Source: Chitinophagaceae bacterium (GTDB lineage: Bacteria; Bacteroidota; Bacteroidia; Chitinophagales; Chitinophagaceae). Taken from it: a stretch of 12,670 nucleotides of DNA. The translations under genes and the position numbers were made by a program. Where the stretch lies: positions 1-12,670 of the forward strand of contig JAICHT010000080.1 in assembly GCA_025924755.1 (NCBI GenBank). The letters run 5' to 3'. The notes beneath the pieces are model-generated. The model was not told the origin of the DNA and ran no database searches. It was given only the letters and a program-made list of their open reading frames with translations. Position 1 is the first letter of the stretch. Each line of letters begins with the position of its first letter. Positions 6,556-12,670 of the stretch are shown here, piece by piece.

Positions 6556-7248
6556 TTATAATTTGAATCCTACTGTAATACTAAAAACGCGGTGTTTGTT
6601 ATTTTCACCGGCTGAGTTGTTGGTGCCTGATTGAAGTTTTGCTAAACCAAGACCATAATTAACACCTAATACAATTGATTTAGCTTCTAAACCTGCAGTT
6701 CCATTTAAACCATAGTCAAAGCGTTTCATAATTCCAAAGCCGGCTCCTTCTTCAGTATTAAGTGTAGTTGGATTGTCGTTTGAGAATTGAATACTCTTCT
6801 CACTATTATAATCTACGCTGGCGATTTTGCCTTCTACTTTATTTTTACCTCCTACTCCAATAGCTGCATATGGACCAACGCCGATGAAAAATTTACTTCC
6901 GGTGGCGACTGGTAATTTCAATACAAAAGTAGCCGGTACTTCTATATAATAAGGATTGGTGGTTGCTTTTGTAAAAGTGGCAGAAGACTCGCTACCAGAT
7001 TCGGTTTTTGAACCTTTCCCGGTAAAAACAATACCCGGTTGCCAGTAAAGAATACTAGCTAAATGCACATCGCTGATCACTCCTACCTGAAAACTGGTTA
7101 GGGTATTGGCTTTATTGACTCTTCCGTTATCGGTTACGGATACATTAGCTAAATTAATACCTGCTCTCAGTTGCAGTCCTGATTGTGCATTTACTTTTAT
7201 AATTACTAATAAAGCGACTGTGCAGAGAATAATAAATTTTCTTTTCAT
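6556..7248 (-). CDS. Outer-membrane beta-barrel protein (PorT-like family)
   Basis: A 230-residue protein. It starts with a typical Sec signal peptide: basic MKRK, a hydrophobic core (IILCTVALLVII), and a cleavage region KVNAQ near residue 22. The mature part is rich in alternating hydrophobic/polar strands and glycine: GLQLRAGINLANVSV, SFQVGVISDVHLASILYWQPG, FFIGVGPYAAIGVGGKNKV, FGIMKRFDYGLNGTAGLE, VLGVNYGLGLAKL, and a final strand VFSITVGFKL. This fits an 8-stranded barrel of the Bacteroidota PorT/OmpX-like type (about 200-240 residues). Ligand and role are unknown. The start was set at 7248 because the signal peptide begins there; the longer frame from 7314 adds 22 residues with no signal character. 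It is a single-gene unit bounded by terminators on both sides. Confidence 0.83.
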   Translation of the reverse strand: MKRKFIILCTVALLVIIKVNAQSGLQLRAGINLANVSVTDNGRVNKANTLTSFQVGVISDVHLASILYWQPGIVFTGKGSKTESGSESSATFTKATTNPYYIEVPATFVLKLPVATGSKFFIGVGPYAAIGVGGKNKVEGKIASVDYNSEKSIQFSNDNPTTLNTEEGAGFGIMKRFDYGLNGTAGLEAKSIVLGVNYGLGLAKLQSGTNNSAGENNKHRVFSITVGFKL

Positions 7249-7344
7249 AGTTGTGCATTTTAAATGGGAAACAATAGACCTTGTTTTAGGTAATGAGTTT
7301 AACAATATTGGCATTTAATATTTAGTACTATCAAATTAGTATCC

Positions 7345-7379
7345 AGAAAAAAACCTCATCAATTTTTTTGATGAGGTTT
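7345..7379 (-). terminator. Rho-independent terminator of groES-groL
   Basis: A 12-bp perfect stem AAACCTCATCAA / TTGATGAGGTTT (7351-7362 and 7368-7379) with a 5-nt loop. On the minus strand it is followed by a T-run (A-run at 7347-7353 on the plus strand). It lies about 40 nt past the groL stop codon. The plus-strand tail (TTTATAATA) is weaker, so the main direction is minus. Confidence 0.9.
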
Positions 7380-7418
7380 ATAATATAGACTACTGAAGTT
7401 TGGTTAGTCAATAACGGA

Positions 7419-9056
7419 TTAATAATCCATACCGCCCATACCACCTGGCATACCTGCAGGAGCAGCAGATTGCTTAGGCTCTGGTCTGTCGGCAACAACA
7501 CACTCGGTTGTTAACAACATACCTGCAATAGAGGCTGCATTTTCCAGTGCAATACGACTTACCTTGGTTGGGTCGATAACACCGGCAGCAATTAAGTTTT
7601 CATATTGCTCTGTACGGGCATTGAAACCATAATCGCCTTTACCTTCGCGTACCTTGTTTACTACTACGCTACCTTCGATACCGCAGTTTTCTACAATCTG
7701 GCGAAGTGGTTCTTCTAAAGCACGACGAACAATCTGTACACCGGTAGCTTCATCATTATTTAAAGTATTGATATTGCCTAATGCTTCTACGGCACGAACG
7801 TAAGCTACGCCACCGCCTGGTACAATACCTTCTTCCACCGCTGCACGGGTAGCATGCAATGCATCATCCACACGGTCTTTCTTTTCTTTCATTTCTACCT
7901 CGGTAGCAGCACCTACATGCAATACAGCTACACCACCGCTTAACTTGGCTAAACGCTCTTGTAATTTTTCACGGTCGTAATCAGAAGTAGTCGATTCTAT
8001 CTGAGAACGGATCTGGTTGATACGGCTGGTTATTCCTTCTTTCTCGCCACGGCCACCAACTACTGTAGTATTGTCTTTATCAATTACTACTCTTTCGGCT
8101 CTGCCTAAGTAAGTAAGATCGGCGTTCTCTAATTTATAACCCTGGTCTTCAGAGATTACAATACCCTTAGTAAGGATAGCAATATCCTGCAACATTTCTT
8201 TTCTTCTGTCGCCAAAGCCCGGAGCTTTTACGGCAGCTACTTTCAGCGTACCGCGCAATTTGTTTACCACAAGTGTTGCTAAAGCTTCACCTTCCAAATC
8301 TTCAGAGATGATAACTAATGGAGCACCTTGCTGGGCCACTTTTTCCAGGATATGCAGGATATCCTTCATATTGCTTACTTTTTTGTCGTAAATCAAAATG
8401 TAAGGATTTTCCAATTCAGCCTGCATTTTTTCACTATTGGTAACAAAGTAAGGAGAGATATATCCTCTGTCAAATTGCATCCCTTCTACAACATCTACTG
8501 TAGTTTCGATACCTTTTGCTTCTTCAATGGTAATAACGCCATCTTTAGAAACTTTATGCATCGCTTCTGCAATCAGCTTTCCAATTTCACTGTCATTATT
8601 GGCAGAAATGGTAGCAACCTGCTCAATTTTTTGATTGTCGTTGCCTACCGTTTGAGACTGAGCTTTCAGGTTTTCAACAACTGCTTTTACAGCTTTGTCA
8701 ATACCACGCTTTAAATCCATCGGATTTGCACCGGCAGCTACGTTTCTTAACCCTTCGGTAATAATAGACTGCGCCAGAACGGTGGCAGTTGTAGTTCCAT
8801 CACCTGCAATATCAGCAGTTTTTGAAGCTACTTCCTTCAACATTTGGGCACCCATGTTTTCAATAGCATCTTCCAGTTCTATTTCTTTTGCAACTGTTAC
8901 ACCATCTTTAGTAATGGAAGGAGCACCAAATTTCTTTTCAATAACCACATTGCGGCCTTTAGGACCCAGGGTTACTTTTACTGCATTTGCCAGTATATCT
9001 ACGCCCTTCTTCATTTTATTGCGGGCATCGGTTTCAAAAAACAATTGTTTAGCCAT
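7419..9056 (-). CDS. groL: Chaperonin GroEL (60 kDa)
   Basis: A 545-residue GroEL of full length. It forms the tetradecameric double ring that folds proteins in the cytoplasm with ATP and GroES. Seen: N-terminal A-K-Q-L-F-F-E-T-D-A-R; KVTLGPKGRNVVIEKKFGAP (27-46) and SITKDGVTVAKEIELED; the ATP-site loop AGDGTTTATVLAQ (84-96) with Asp86; the apical-domain segments VVEGMQFDRGYISPYFVTN and LVIISEDLEGEALATLVVN; KAPGFGDRRKEMLQDIA; and KDRVDDALHATRAAVEEGIVP (the equatorial Asp for ATP hydrolysis). The C-terminus is a short Gly/Met tail, GMPGGMGGMDY, shorter than the E. coli tail. It lies 101 bp downstream of groES, has no clear promoter in that gap, and is followed by a strong terminator. Confidence 0.98.
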   Translation of the reverse strand: MAKQLFFETDARNKMKKGVDILANAVKVTLGPKGRNVVIEKKFGAPSITKDGVTVAKEIELEDAIENMGAQMLKEVASKTADIAGDGTTTATVLAQSIITEGLRNVAAGANPMDLKRGIDKAVKAVVENLKAQSQTVGNDNQKIEQVATISANNDSEIGKLIAEAMHKVSKDGVITIEEAKGIETTVDVVEGMQFDRGYISPYFVTNSEKMQAELENPYILIYDKKVSNMKDILHILEKVAQQGAPLVIISEDLEGEALATLVVNKLRGTLKVAAVKAPGFGDRRKEMLQDIAILTKGIVISEDQGYKLENADLTYLGRAERVVIDKDNTTVVGGRGEKEGITSRINQIRSQIESTTSDYDREKLQERLAKLSGGVAVLHVGAATEVEMKEKKDRVDDALHATRAAVEEGIVPGGGVAYVRAVEALGNINTLNNDEATGVQIVRRALEEPLRQIVENCGIEGSVVVNKVREGKGDYGFNARTEQYENLIAAGVIDPTKVSRIALENAASIAGMLLTTECVVADRPEPKQSAAPAGMPGGMGGMDY

Positions 9057-9157
9057 ATCAGAATGATTTATAGTTTACTTTTTAATTTACAATTTGATTG
9101 AGTGGCAGGACATGTTATATAAGTTACTATTGCCCCGCTACTTAAATATGTGGCTAC

Positions 9158-9439
9158 TTACACGATTGCCAGAATGTCGCTTTCTCTCATAATAAGGAAT
9201 TCTTCGCCTTCGATAGAAATTTCGGTTCCGGCGTATTTGCCATATAAAACGTTATCACCTTCTTTTACCATAACGGGTTCATCTTTTTTACCAGGTCCGG
9301 CAGCTATCACCACGCCTCTTTGTGGCTTTTCTTTAGCTGTATCGGGAATAATGATACCACCAGCGGTCTTTTCTTCTGCTGCAGCCGGTTTTACAATCAC
9401 TCTGTCATGCAGAGGGGTAACATTTACTTTGTTAGCCAT
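9158..9439 (-). CDS. groES: Co-chaperonin GroES (10 kDa)
   Basis: A 93-residue GroES. Seen: VTPLHDRVIVKPAAAEEKTAGGIIIPD, which contains the mobile loop with the GGIII-type GroEL contact (about residues 24-33); the AKEKPQRGVVIAAGPGK segment; V-x-EGDNVLYGKYAGTEI; and the C-terminal EEFLIMRESDILAIV. It caps the GroEL ring. The ATG at 9439 is preceded by an A/T-rich leader of about 50 nt. First gene of the groES-groL operon. The promoter region holds a -7 box, an inverted repeat and two direct repeats (described separately). No CIRCE sequence is present. Confidence 0.97.
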   Translation of the reverse strand: MANKVNVTPLHDRVIVKPAAAEEKTAGGIIIPDTAKEKPQRGVVIAAGPGKKDEPVMVKEGDNVLYGKYAGTEISIEGEEFLIMRESDILAIV

Positions 9440-9477
9440 ACTTTTATTAATTTTTGTTTTAAATGAAATTATTTAAA

Positions 9478-9495
9478 ACCTGACGGGTGTCAGGT
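9478..9495. promoter_or_regulatory. Perfect inverted repeat at the predicted groES transcript start
   Basis: ACCTGAC, GGGT, GTCAGGT: 7-bp perfect arms with a 4-nt spacer. It ends 3 bp downstream (in the groES direction) of the -7 box at 9499-9506, so it spans the predicted start point near 9492. It is either an operator for a repressor or, in the mRNA, a GC-containing hairpin at the 5' end that could stabilise the groES-groL message. It is unlike CIRCE (TTAGCACTC-N9-GAGTGCTAA). Confidence 0.6.
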
Positions 9496-9498
9496 GTG

Positions 9499-9506
9499 CA
9501 AAGGTA
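9499..9506 (-). promoter_or_regulatory. Predicted -7 box for groES-groL
   Basis: On the minus strand it reads TACCTTTG followed by C, an exact TAnnTTTG. The -33 element is poor: GCTG at 17 bp. The predicted transcript starts near 9492, with about 52 nt of leader before the groES ATG. Confidence 0.65.
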
Positions 9507-9531
9507 AACGATAATTATGCCAGCAGCTTAT

Positions 9532-9570
9532 AAACGGTAAAAATTTCAGGTATTAAGCCAAAACGGTAAA
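9532..9570. repeat. Two 10-bp direct repeats upstream of the groES promoter
   Basis: AAACGGTAAA occurs at 9532-9541 and again at 9561-9570, 29 bp apart (nearly three helical turns, so on almost the same DNA face). Read toward groES they are TTTACCGTTT copies just upstream of the -33 region, a usual place for activator binding. A related TCGTTTAC overlaps the -7 box at 9504-9511. Confidence 0.45.
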
Positions 9571-9709
9571 TAGCATCGGTTATTGACAAAGCATCATAAA
9601 AGAAGCCTGTCAAAATTTCACTTTACAATTGATATAAAAGTTATTGCAAGGTTAAACCGGAGCAGGTAAATAGGTGCATAAGAAAAATAAGTATTACTTA
9701 GCCTGCTGG

Positions 9710-9740
9710 TTTGATGGGTGCCGTCTGAGTAATATTTTTG
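9710..9740 (+). promoter_or_regulatory. Predicted promoter for the PAP2-like gene
   Basis: TTTG (9710-9713), 19 bases, then TATTTTTG (9733-9740): an exact match to the Bacteroidota TTTG-N19-TAnnTTTG promoter in both boxes and spacing. The transcript would start near 9747, giving about 73 nt of leader. Confidence 0.7.
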
Positions 9741-9819
9741 TAATAGTATAATGACAACTATAATTAAACCAAAGACCAACCGTTAAAAGAACATACTGTT
9801 ATAACTACTATTTACAACC

Positions 9820-10479
9820 ATGGAAACAGCCAGCTTACAATCCGCTGAAAAAATTAATATATATCCCGAAGATAAATGGGCATCTATAATGAAGGATGCT
9901 GTATTTAGAAAAAAACTTATTGCCAGTTTAATTTGTTTTAGCATTTCACTGGCTTGCCTGCCTTTTTTCTTTCAATATATACAAGCCAGGAATGGAAGTG
10001 TTATTAATGATTTAGTACTAAACCATCTGCCGGCAGTGGATATGTCCATACCTATTTTTTCCATTCTATGGGGTATGACGCTTTTAATGGTAGTGCGGAG
10101 TATTCAAAGCCCGAAGTTATTCATCACTGTAATTATTTGCTTTGCCATCGTAAGCATTAGCAGGATGCTCACTATTTACCTGGTGCCTTTGGAAGCACCA
10201 GCAAACCTTATACCGTTGGCCGATCCGATACTAGGTGCTTTTTACGGCAAAACTTTTATCACCAAAGATCTCTTTTACTCTGGCCATACTGCCTCTGAGT
10301 TTTTATTTTTTTTATGCCTTAGCAAAGGCCGCGATAAAAAAATAGCACTTGCGTGTACTATTGCTGTTGCCATATTTGTTTTAATACAGCACATTCATTA
10401 TACAATAGATGTAATTACAGCGCCTATATTTGTGGGTTTGTGCTATGCAACTGGGAAAAGGTTAATTTCTTTACAGTAG
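9820..10479 (+). CDS. PAP2-superfamily membrane enzyme, sphingomyelin-synthase-like
   Basis: A 219-residue integral membrane protein with about five to six hydrophobic segments (about 33-54, 76-93, 99-120, 130-142, 157-168, 174-192, 199-210; some may be short or re-entrant). Seen: R115-M-L-T-x-Y-L-V-P (115-123), resembling motif D2 of the sphingomyelin synthase family; DLFYSGHTASEFLF (150-163) with His156, resembling motif D3; and HYTIDVITAP (193-202) with His193 and Asp197, resembling motif D4. His156, His193 and Asp197 match the catalytic triad of lipid phosphate phosphatases and head-group transferases. Family knowledge: such proteins move or remove phospho-head-groups of lipids at the membrane surface. 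Whether this one is a transferase or a phosphatase cannot be told. Chitinophagaceae commonly make sphingolipids, which makes a lipid role plausible. It has its own consensus promoter. Confidence 0.72.
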   Translation: METASLQSAEKINIYPEDKWASIMKDAVFRKKLIASLICFSISLACLPFFFQYIQARNGSVINDLVLNHLPAVDMSIPIFSILWGMTLLMVVRSIQSPKLFITVIICFAIVSISRMLTIYLVPLEAPANLIPLADPILGAFYGKTFITKDLFYSGHTASEFLFFLCLSKGRDKKIALACTIAVAIFVLIQHIHYTIDVITAPIFVGLCYATGKRLISLQ

Positions 10480-10501
10480 ATTTTTATAATTGATTAGCTA
10501 C

Positions 10502-10509
10502 TAGTTTTG
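10502..10509 (+). promoter_or_regulatory. Predicted -7 box for the PhyH-like gene
   Basis: TAGTTTTG matches TAnnTTTG exactly. TTTT at 10481-10484 (17 bp upstream) is a weak -33. The transcript would start near 10516. The sequence TTTGTATAGAA across this site is identical to that at the nuclease promoter (2344-2354). Confidence 0.45.
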
Positions 10510-10510
10510 T

Positions 10511-10591
10511 ATAGAAATAATTAACTATTATCTTTCTATTAATTTTTATAAACCATATCAACACTATATACTATTTTTCGATAGAAATAAT
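10511..10591 (+). repeat. Repeats ATAGAAATAAT in the PhyH leader
   Basis: ATAGAAATAAT occurs at 10511-10521 and 10581-10591. The first copy can also pair with ATTA-TC-TTTCTAT (10527-10539) to form an AT-rich stem-loop at the start of the leader, and the second copy could compete for the same TTTCTAT. The sequence is very AT-rich, so chance is a real possibility. Confidence 0.35.
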
Positions 10592-10599
10592 AAAGAGTC

Positions 10600-11415
10600 A
10601 TGAATAAACTAACAGCACCAAAATTTAAACTTTCAGCTAAATTAACAGACGAGCAGCTGGAATTTTTTGACGATTACGGCTTTATTATTTTTAAAAATTT
10701 TATAAACAGAGAAACGGTTGATTTGTTTTTAGATACGTTAAAAAGGATTGAGCAAAAATGGTTGGAAGAAGGTGTTGAAAAAATAAATGGTATCCCTTTA
10801 AAGTTCGGTAAAGATGAACTCGGTAATAAAACGATTCAAAGGCTTTGCTTTCTGTCTCAGCACAGCCCGGTATTAAAAGAGTTTTTGCAAGATTCCCGCC
10901 TGCCCTATTTACTGGATTTGGTAAAACCATTTGAAGGCCGCATCGGTGAAGATGAGAAGGACGGCCTAGTATTAAATAATTATATACGTACCTCTAATAG
11001 TGCATTCTCACAAATGGGCTGGCATACCGATAGCCCCAGGGATTTATTTTTAGGTCAGCGTATTATGCCGATGCTTAATGTAGGTATTCATCTGGATGAT
11101 TGCCCCTATGAAAATGGAGGATTGCGCATTTTGCCCGGCACACATAAACAAGGGATAATCCGGCTGTTATTTGGTAAAAAATATTTTATAGATCATACAC
11201 CCGACCCAAAGGAAGTAGGTTTTGATATTGAAGCCGGAGATTTAACCGTACACGACGGACGGTTGTGGCACCGGGTACAGCAGTCTCCGTATTTTGGCGA
11301 AAAAAGCCGCAGGCGTGTCATGTACATCCCTGTGGTAACCGGAAAATATATACCTAAAAACAAAGACAGCAAAACTCCTTTTTATCACCGGTTGGCATCT
11401 ACCATTCAAAACTAA
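10600..11415 (+). CDS. Phytanoyl-CoA dioxygenase (PhyH)-family Fe(II)/2-oxoglutarate oxygenase
   Basis: A 271-residue soluble protein. Seen: the N-terminal helix with LTDEQLEFFDDYGFIIFKNF (15-34), the usual PhyH opening; the metal ligands in MGWHTDSPRD (139-148), His142 and Asp144; the strand VGIHLDDCPYENGGLRILPG (161-180) followed by THKQG, a PhyH hallmark; the distal ligand His224 in DGRLWHRVQQSP; and a basic cluster SRRR (236-239), one Arg of which probably binds the 2-oxoglutarate carboxylate, followed by the strand VMYIPVV. The fold and residues indicate an active oxygenase or halogenase-type enzyme; the Asp ligand argues for hydroxylation rather than halogenation. The substrate is unknown. 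It lies 120 bp downstream of the PAP2-like gene, with its own -7 box. Confidence 0.85.
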   Translation: MNKLTAPKFKLSAKLTDEQLEFFDDYGFIIFKNFINRETVDLFLDTLKRIEQKWLEEGVEKINGIPLKFGKDELGNKTIQRLCFLSQHSPVLKEFLQDSRLPYLLDLVKPFEGRIGEDEKDGLVLNNYIRTSNSAFSQMGWHTDSPRDLFLGQRIMPMLNVGIHLDDCPYENGGLRILPGTHKQGIIRLLFGKKYFIDHTPDPKEVGFDIEAGDLTVHDGRLWHRVQQSPYFGEKSRRRVMYIPVVTGKYIPKNKDSKTPFYHRLASTIQN

Positions 11416-11538
11416 TATAGTTCTGCATAAAGGATTTCGGATTTGCGGATGCATTTGCACTGGCAATCTTCCATATTATATGTCGAATATTATTATTTGG
11501 TCAACACTATATTTATTGTAATAAAACGGTTTTGATTT

Positions 11539-11565
11539 ATACGCAACTACTCTGAAATTGCGTAT
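11539..11565 (+). repeat. Perfect 8-bp inverted repeat between PhyH and the secreted-protein gene
   Basis: ATACGCAA, 11-nt spacer, TTGCGTAT. It lies 123 bp after the PhyH stop and 16 bp before the predicted -33 box of the next gene. It could be an operator for that gene. As RNA it could be a weak terminator (followed by CCATTTTATT), though the tail is poor. Confidence 0.45.
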
Positions 11566-11581
11566 CCATTTTATTAGGTAC

Positions 11582-11611
11582 TTTGTTGCAGCTTTTAATG
11601 ACTTTATCTTG
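11582..11611 (+). promoter_or_regulatory. Predicted promoter of the secreted repeat-protein gene
   Basis: TTTG (11582-11585), 19 bases, then TATCTTG (11605-11611): correct -33 and spacing with a -7 box that lacks one T. The same TATCTTGC variant precedes rocD. The transcript would start near 11618, about 29 nt before the ATG at 11647. Confidence 0.55.
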
Positions 11612-11646
11612 CAGGGTGAATGCTATTTTCAACCAAGTTACTGTGA

Positions 11647-12670
11647 ATGAAAAAATTCCGTTTTCTTATCATTCTATTTTTTTTTGCAAGGCATCTCTGT
11701 GCACAAACCTGTTCAGCTCCAGGGCAAAATCCTTCAACTGCATTCCCGGTTTGCGGCACCAGTACATTTCATCAAACCAATGTGCCCATATGCAGTACGC
11801 ATACAATAGTAGTTCCGGGGTGCAACGATGGTGCTTCTTATGCTGACAAAAATCCTTTCTGGTATAAATTCACCTGTTATGCTTCCGGCTCCCTGGGCTT
11901 TTTGATAGCTCCTGCCAACCGGGGTGATGACTATGACTGGCAATTGTATGATATTACCGGCAAAAATCCGAACGATGTATTTACCGACCCGTCTTTGATA
12001 GTTACCGGAAACTGGGCCGGAACTTATGGCAATACTGGAACTTCCAATTCAGGCGTCTCGTTTATCCAATGCGCATCAGATCCGGCAGCCAATGAAAATT
12101 CCTTTAGTACTATGCCCAATTTAATTAAGGGTCATACGTATTTGTTGCTGGTCAGTCATTACACCGATTCGCAAAGCGGGTATGATTTATCGTTTGGCGG
12201 TGGCACAGGCGTCATTACTGATACTACCATTCCGCATATTAAAAATATCGATGCCAATTGCGGTGCTGATGTATTGCACCTTAGTATTAATAAAAATATT
12301 AAATGCACCACCATTGATTCCGATGGTTCTGACTTTTATATCACAAATTCCAGTGCTTCTATTATAAGCGGCACAGGTATCAATTGTACTACCAACTTCG
12401 ATACGGATTCAATAGACTTAAAACTTTCGCAGGCATTAGCTCCGGGTAATTATATATTGCATGCCCGACAAGGTAGCGATGGCAATACCTTGTTGGACTT
12501 TTGCGACAATGCCTTGCCTGCCACAGATGCAGTAGCTTTTACCATATTGCCAAAGCTACCTACGCCAATGGATAGTTTGGCATCCGTGCCATGCGCTCCC
12601 CAAAAGTTGCAATTGCTTTTTCGCAAGCCCATTCTTTGCAGCAGTATTGCCCCGGACGGAAGTGATTTTA
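11647..12670 (+). CDS. N-terminal part of a large secreted repeat protein (T9SS/gliding-associated type), runs off the window
   Basis: An ATG at 11647 opens a frame with no stop to the window end (341 codons plus one base). A signal peptide is evident: MKKFR, then LIILFFFA, and a cleavage region near CAQ-T (18-21). Residues about 22-195 form a Cys-rich domain (Cys at 22, 36, 49, 59, 77, 142) with NPFWYKFTC (69-77), DYDWQLYDITG (95-105), NWAGTYGNTGTS (122-133), GHTYLLLVSHYTDSQSGYDL (162-181). I associate this arrangement with the start of very long Chitinophagaceae proteins that end in a gliding-motility or T9SS sorting domain; the C-terminus is not visible to confirm this. From residue 205 a module begins that recurs at 316 with identical spacing: Cys, Cys at +15, DGSDF at +21 to +25. 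The modules look beta-rich and Ig-like. Probably exported to the surface or medium; ligand unknown. Confidence 0.8.
   Translation, partial: MKKFRFLIILFFFARHLCAQTCSAPGQNPSTAFPVCGTSTFHQTNVPICSTHTIVVPGCNDGASYADKNPFWYKFTCYASGSLGFLIAPANRGDDYDWQLYDITGKNPNDVFTDPSLIVTGNWAGTYGNTGTSNSGVSFIQCASDPAANENSFSTMPNLIKGHTYLLLVSHYTDSQSGYDLSFGGGTGVITDTTIPHIKNIDANCGADVLHLSINKNIKCTTIDSDGSDFYITNSSASIISGTGINCTTNFDTDSIDLKLSQALAPGNYILHARQGSDGNTLLDFCDNALPATDAVAFTILPKLPTPMDSLASVPCAPQKLQLLFRKPILCSSIAPDGSDF

Larger units (their letters stand above)
9440..9819. other. 380-bp divergent intergenic region between groES and the PAP2-like gene
   Basis: The region contains the groES promoter and its inverted and direct repeats on the minus side (about 9478-9570), and the promoter of the PAP2-like gene on the plus side (9710-9740). 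The middle (about 9575-9705) is AT-rich. I see no ORF with coding character, no tRNA and no strong hairpin in it. Confidence 0.6.

Noticed and set aside
7249..7314. 22-residue N-terminal extension of the beta-barrel protein
   Set aside because: It would bury the clear signal peptide that starts at 7248.
7351..7379. Reading the 12-bp hairpin as an operator or mobile-element end
   Set aside because: Its place just after groL and the T-run on the minus strand make it an ordinary intrinsic terminator.
8328..9101. Several plus-strand open frames antisense to groL
   Set aside because: Shadows of groL codon usage; the real gene is unambiguous on the minus strand.
9440..9560. CIRCE element (TTAGCACTC-N9-GAGTGCTAA) upstream of groES
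   Set aside because: Searched by eye on both strands; no match, only the unrelated ACCTGAC palindrome.
11583..11846. Open frame of 87 codons over the start of the secreted-protein gene
   Set aside because: It is out of frame with the long uninterrupted frame from 11647 that has a signal peptide and repeats; composition is not protein-like.
1..12670. Insertion sequences, integrase sites, CRISPR arrays, tRNA or rRNA genes
   Set aside because: No transposase or integrase coding sequence, no regularly spaced repeats, and no tRNA cloverleaf or rRNA sequence recognised by eye.

Overview
The window looks like chromosomal DNA from a member of the Bacteroidota, most likely the family Chitinophagaceae. 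This is inferred from several things. The upstream regions carry repeated TAnnTTTG-type -7 boxes, some with a TTTG -33 box 18-19 bases upstream. The proteins include a bifunctional nuclease with a UVR tail, a PorT-like outer-membrane beta-barrel, and a large cysteine-rich secreted protein of the type seen in type IX secretion (T9SS)/gliding-associated proteins of this group. The DNA is AT-rich, Shine-Dalgarno sequences are mostly weak, and several genes use non-ATG starts. There is no mobile element, CRISPR array, tRNA or rRNA. Most of the window is ordinary core genome.

Layout. At the left edge, on the minus strand, are a short TPR protein and, 3' of it, 53 bases that may be the start of tilS. 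A divergent plus-strand block follows: etfB-etfA (electron transfer flavoprotein); a bifunctional nuclease gene followed at 45 bp by ispE (isoprenoid precursor synthesis); an ornithine aminotransferase (rocD); and a VIT1/CCC1-type metal transporter. Next comes a minus-strand block: a four-helix membrane protein that ends 1 bp from the transporter, an outer-membrane beta-barrel with its own terminator, and the groES-groL chaperonin operon with its own terminator. After a 380-bp divergent intergenic region the plus strand resumes. It carries a sphingomyelin-synthase-like PAP2 membrane enzyme, a PhyH-type Fe(II)/2-oxoglutarate dioxygenase, and the N-terminal 341 residues of a large secreted repeat protein that runs off the right end.

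The genes form small independent units rather than one system. Two likely operons are clear (etfBA and groES-groL) and a third is probable (nuclease-ispE). The most notable material is between genes. There is a perfect 10-bp inverted repeat over the nuclease promoter. A perfect 7-bp inverted repeat lies at the predicted groES start point, with paired 10-bp direct repeats upstream and no CIRCE element. An 8-bp inverted repeat precedes the secreted-protein promoter. The partial secreted protein contains two copies of a Cys/DGSDF motif with a period of 111 residues. I found no convincing undescribed multi-gene system here.
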